Assembly (NCBI RefSeq): GCF_019059575.1
Contig: NW_024883027.1
Span: 62,001-126,000 of the forward strand
DNA length: 64,000 nucleotides
Direction: 5' to 3'
Source: Amphibalanus amphitrite
Taxonomy: Eukaryota; Arthropoda; Thecostraca; Balanomorpha; Balanidae
Shown here: piece after piece, positions 63,301 through 64,000 of the stretch
Numbering within the stretch: the stretch's first letter is position 1
Layout of the letters: each line of letters opens with the position of its first letter
Made by a program: the position numbers and the translations under genes
Notes under the pieces: model-generated
Database searches by the model: none
What the model was told of the DNA's origin: nothing
The model's input: only the letters and a program-made list of their open reading frames with translations

Positions 63301-64000
63301 TCTAGTAAATTCGTTTGTCCGCCTCACTATGGAGTTTGGACCGTAACGTATGGCCTTTGCTCAGACAGTATACGAACAGGTGACGGGGATACCTCCCATA
63401 GAAGGATGCGACACGATTTTACTGCCAAATAGCGGCCGGCCGCCGTGGGGACGTTTTTGTACGACTTATATCTCGGCAACCACTGGGCTGATACACGTGC
63501 GGTTTTTTGTGTGGGGTAGCTTTTTCCCTTCTTTCACATAGTGTGCTACTCTCGATGCATATGGGTGACCCCTAACGCACGTTCCACGTGCAAAGCCAAG
63601 AGGTGCCTGTTTTGTAATAAGCGCAATAGCTCGCGGTAATTACTGGGCCGATTGCGCTAAAACTTGGCATGGAGGTAGACACTTTCCAGGCGATGCATTT
63701 CCATGTGTCTTGGTAGGGGTGCAACTGCACGTGCGCACGTGCAGGGTGACGCTTCCAGATCTCGAGAACGGCTGGACCGATCGTGTTCAAATTTGGCATA
63801 ACGCTTGATACCGATCAGTAGGTTGCAGTCATTTAGTATGTATTTCCATGTGCCACGATTGGGGTGCAACTGCACGTGCGCACGTGCAGGGTGACGCTTC
63901 CAGATCTCGAGAACGGCCGGGCCAATTGTGCTCAGATTTGGCACACCGCTAGAGATCGCGTAGTAGGGTGTGTTGCACAGGTCTGCTGGGCCCCAGGTTG
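60326..64000 (+). repeat. HINE-like unit with nested insertions, running off the window
   Basis: Left terminus TAACCGCAGG at 60326, left module, the 798-bp-type element (61167-63348) split by a 1,378-bp TIR element, then 'cctttgctcagacag' and E-box palindrome units at about 63728 and 63868. The right end lies beyond the window. Confidence 0.72.
61804..63181. mobile_element. Unclassified TIR element, 1,378 bp, with arrays of AGGCCGTTTGCAAACGGCCT palindromes
   Basis: Ends TGTTACAGGCCGTATGAAAA and, in reverse complement, TGTTACAGACCGTATGAAAA pair well over ~45 bp. The flanks are TATA (61800-61803 and 63182-63185); the uninterrupted paralogs read 'ctttatatacattg', supporting a 4-bp duplication. 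Copies of the 20-bp palindrome AGGCCGTTTGCAAACGGCCT and its variants fill about 61805-62050 and 62995-63175. The middle has GC-rich frames but no recognisable transposase. Its architecture is like that of the element at 45235-46753. Confidence 0.8.

Overview
This window looks like repeat-dense nuclear DNA of an animal, most likely an invertebrate. It contains an intronless Helitron replicase gene, a Ty3/gypsy retrotransposon primed by tRNA-Leu, several families of DNA transposon with clean target-site duplications, and a 5'-truncated LINE. I see no bacterial operon, Shine-Dalgarno spacing, rRNA or tRNA gene. The species cannot be fixed from the sequence. No complete ordinary host gene is recognisable.

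Layout. 1-2150: arrays of a composite repeat (here the 'HINE-like unit') built from a left module starting TAACCGCAGGTTGTTTG, tandem ~130-bp units carrying the perfect palindrome GCACGTGCGCACGTGC, and a right end with CAAACAACCTGCGG plus a terminal hairpin. 2150-3880: unassigned. 3880-12430: a cluster of TTAA-flanked, non-coding elements rich in AGGTCA/TGACCT hexamers and in poly-C/poly-G runs, including a ~980-bp tandem duplication. 13067-22570: one uninterrupted 3,167-codon gene encoding OTU protease, three AT-hooks, zinc-finger-like Cys pairs, an HUH Rep nuclease and a Pif1-type helicase, i.e. a Helitron/Helentron transposase. 23461-24190: a minisatellite. 24414-25913: two adjacent TTAA elements in opposite orientation, one holding a nested hAT element. 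25914-35290: mostly unassigned A/T-richer DNA with a truncated LINE, a MITE-like inverted repeat and a diverged tandem duplication of exon-like segments. 35290-64000: a head-to-tail array of HINE-like units broken up by younger insertions.

The insertions in the right-hand array can be ordered. A Ty3/gypsy element (37065-47501, minus strand, LTRs identical as read) split one unit and duplicated CAAG; an uninterrupted paralogous site survives near 1370-1390. The retrotransposon was later hit twice: a 1,528-bp hAT element in the 3' part of pol and a 1,519-bp palindrome-rich TIR element in its leader. Other units carry a 798-bp TIR element, and copies of that element carry a 254-bp TIR insert, a 1,758-bp element with 5-bp GC-rich TSD and RSS-like ends (Transib-like), and a 1,378-bp palindrome-rich element with TATA duplication.

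How the parts may work together (inference). The HINE-like units have the structure expected of non-autonomous Helentron derivatives: subterminal inverted repeats, internal tandem repeats, a 3' hairpin, no target duplication and head-to-tail tandem copies. The intact OTU-Rep-helicase gene lies between a left end of this family at 2010 and a right end at 35871, so it could be the enzyme that mobilises them. In one of five right ends the terminal hairpin carries a paired A-T to G-C change, which supports the hairpin being functional.
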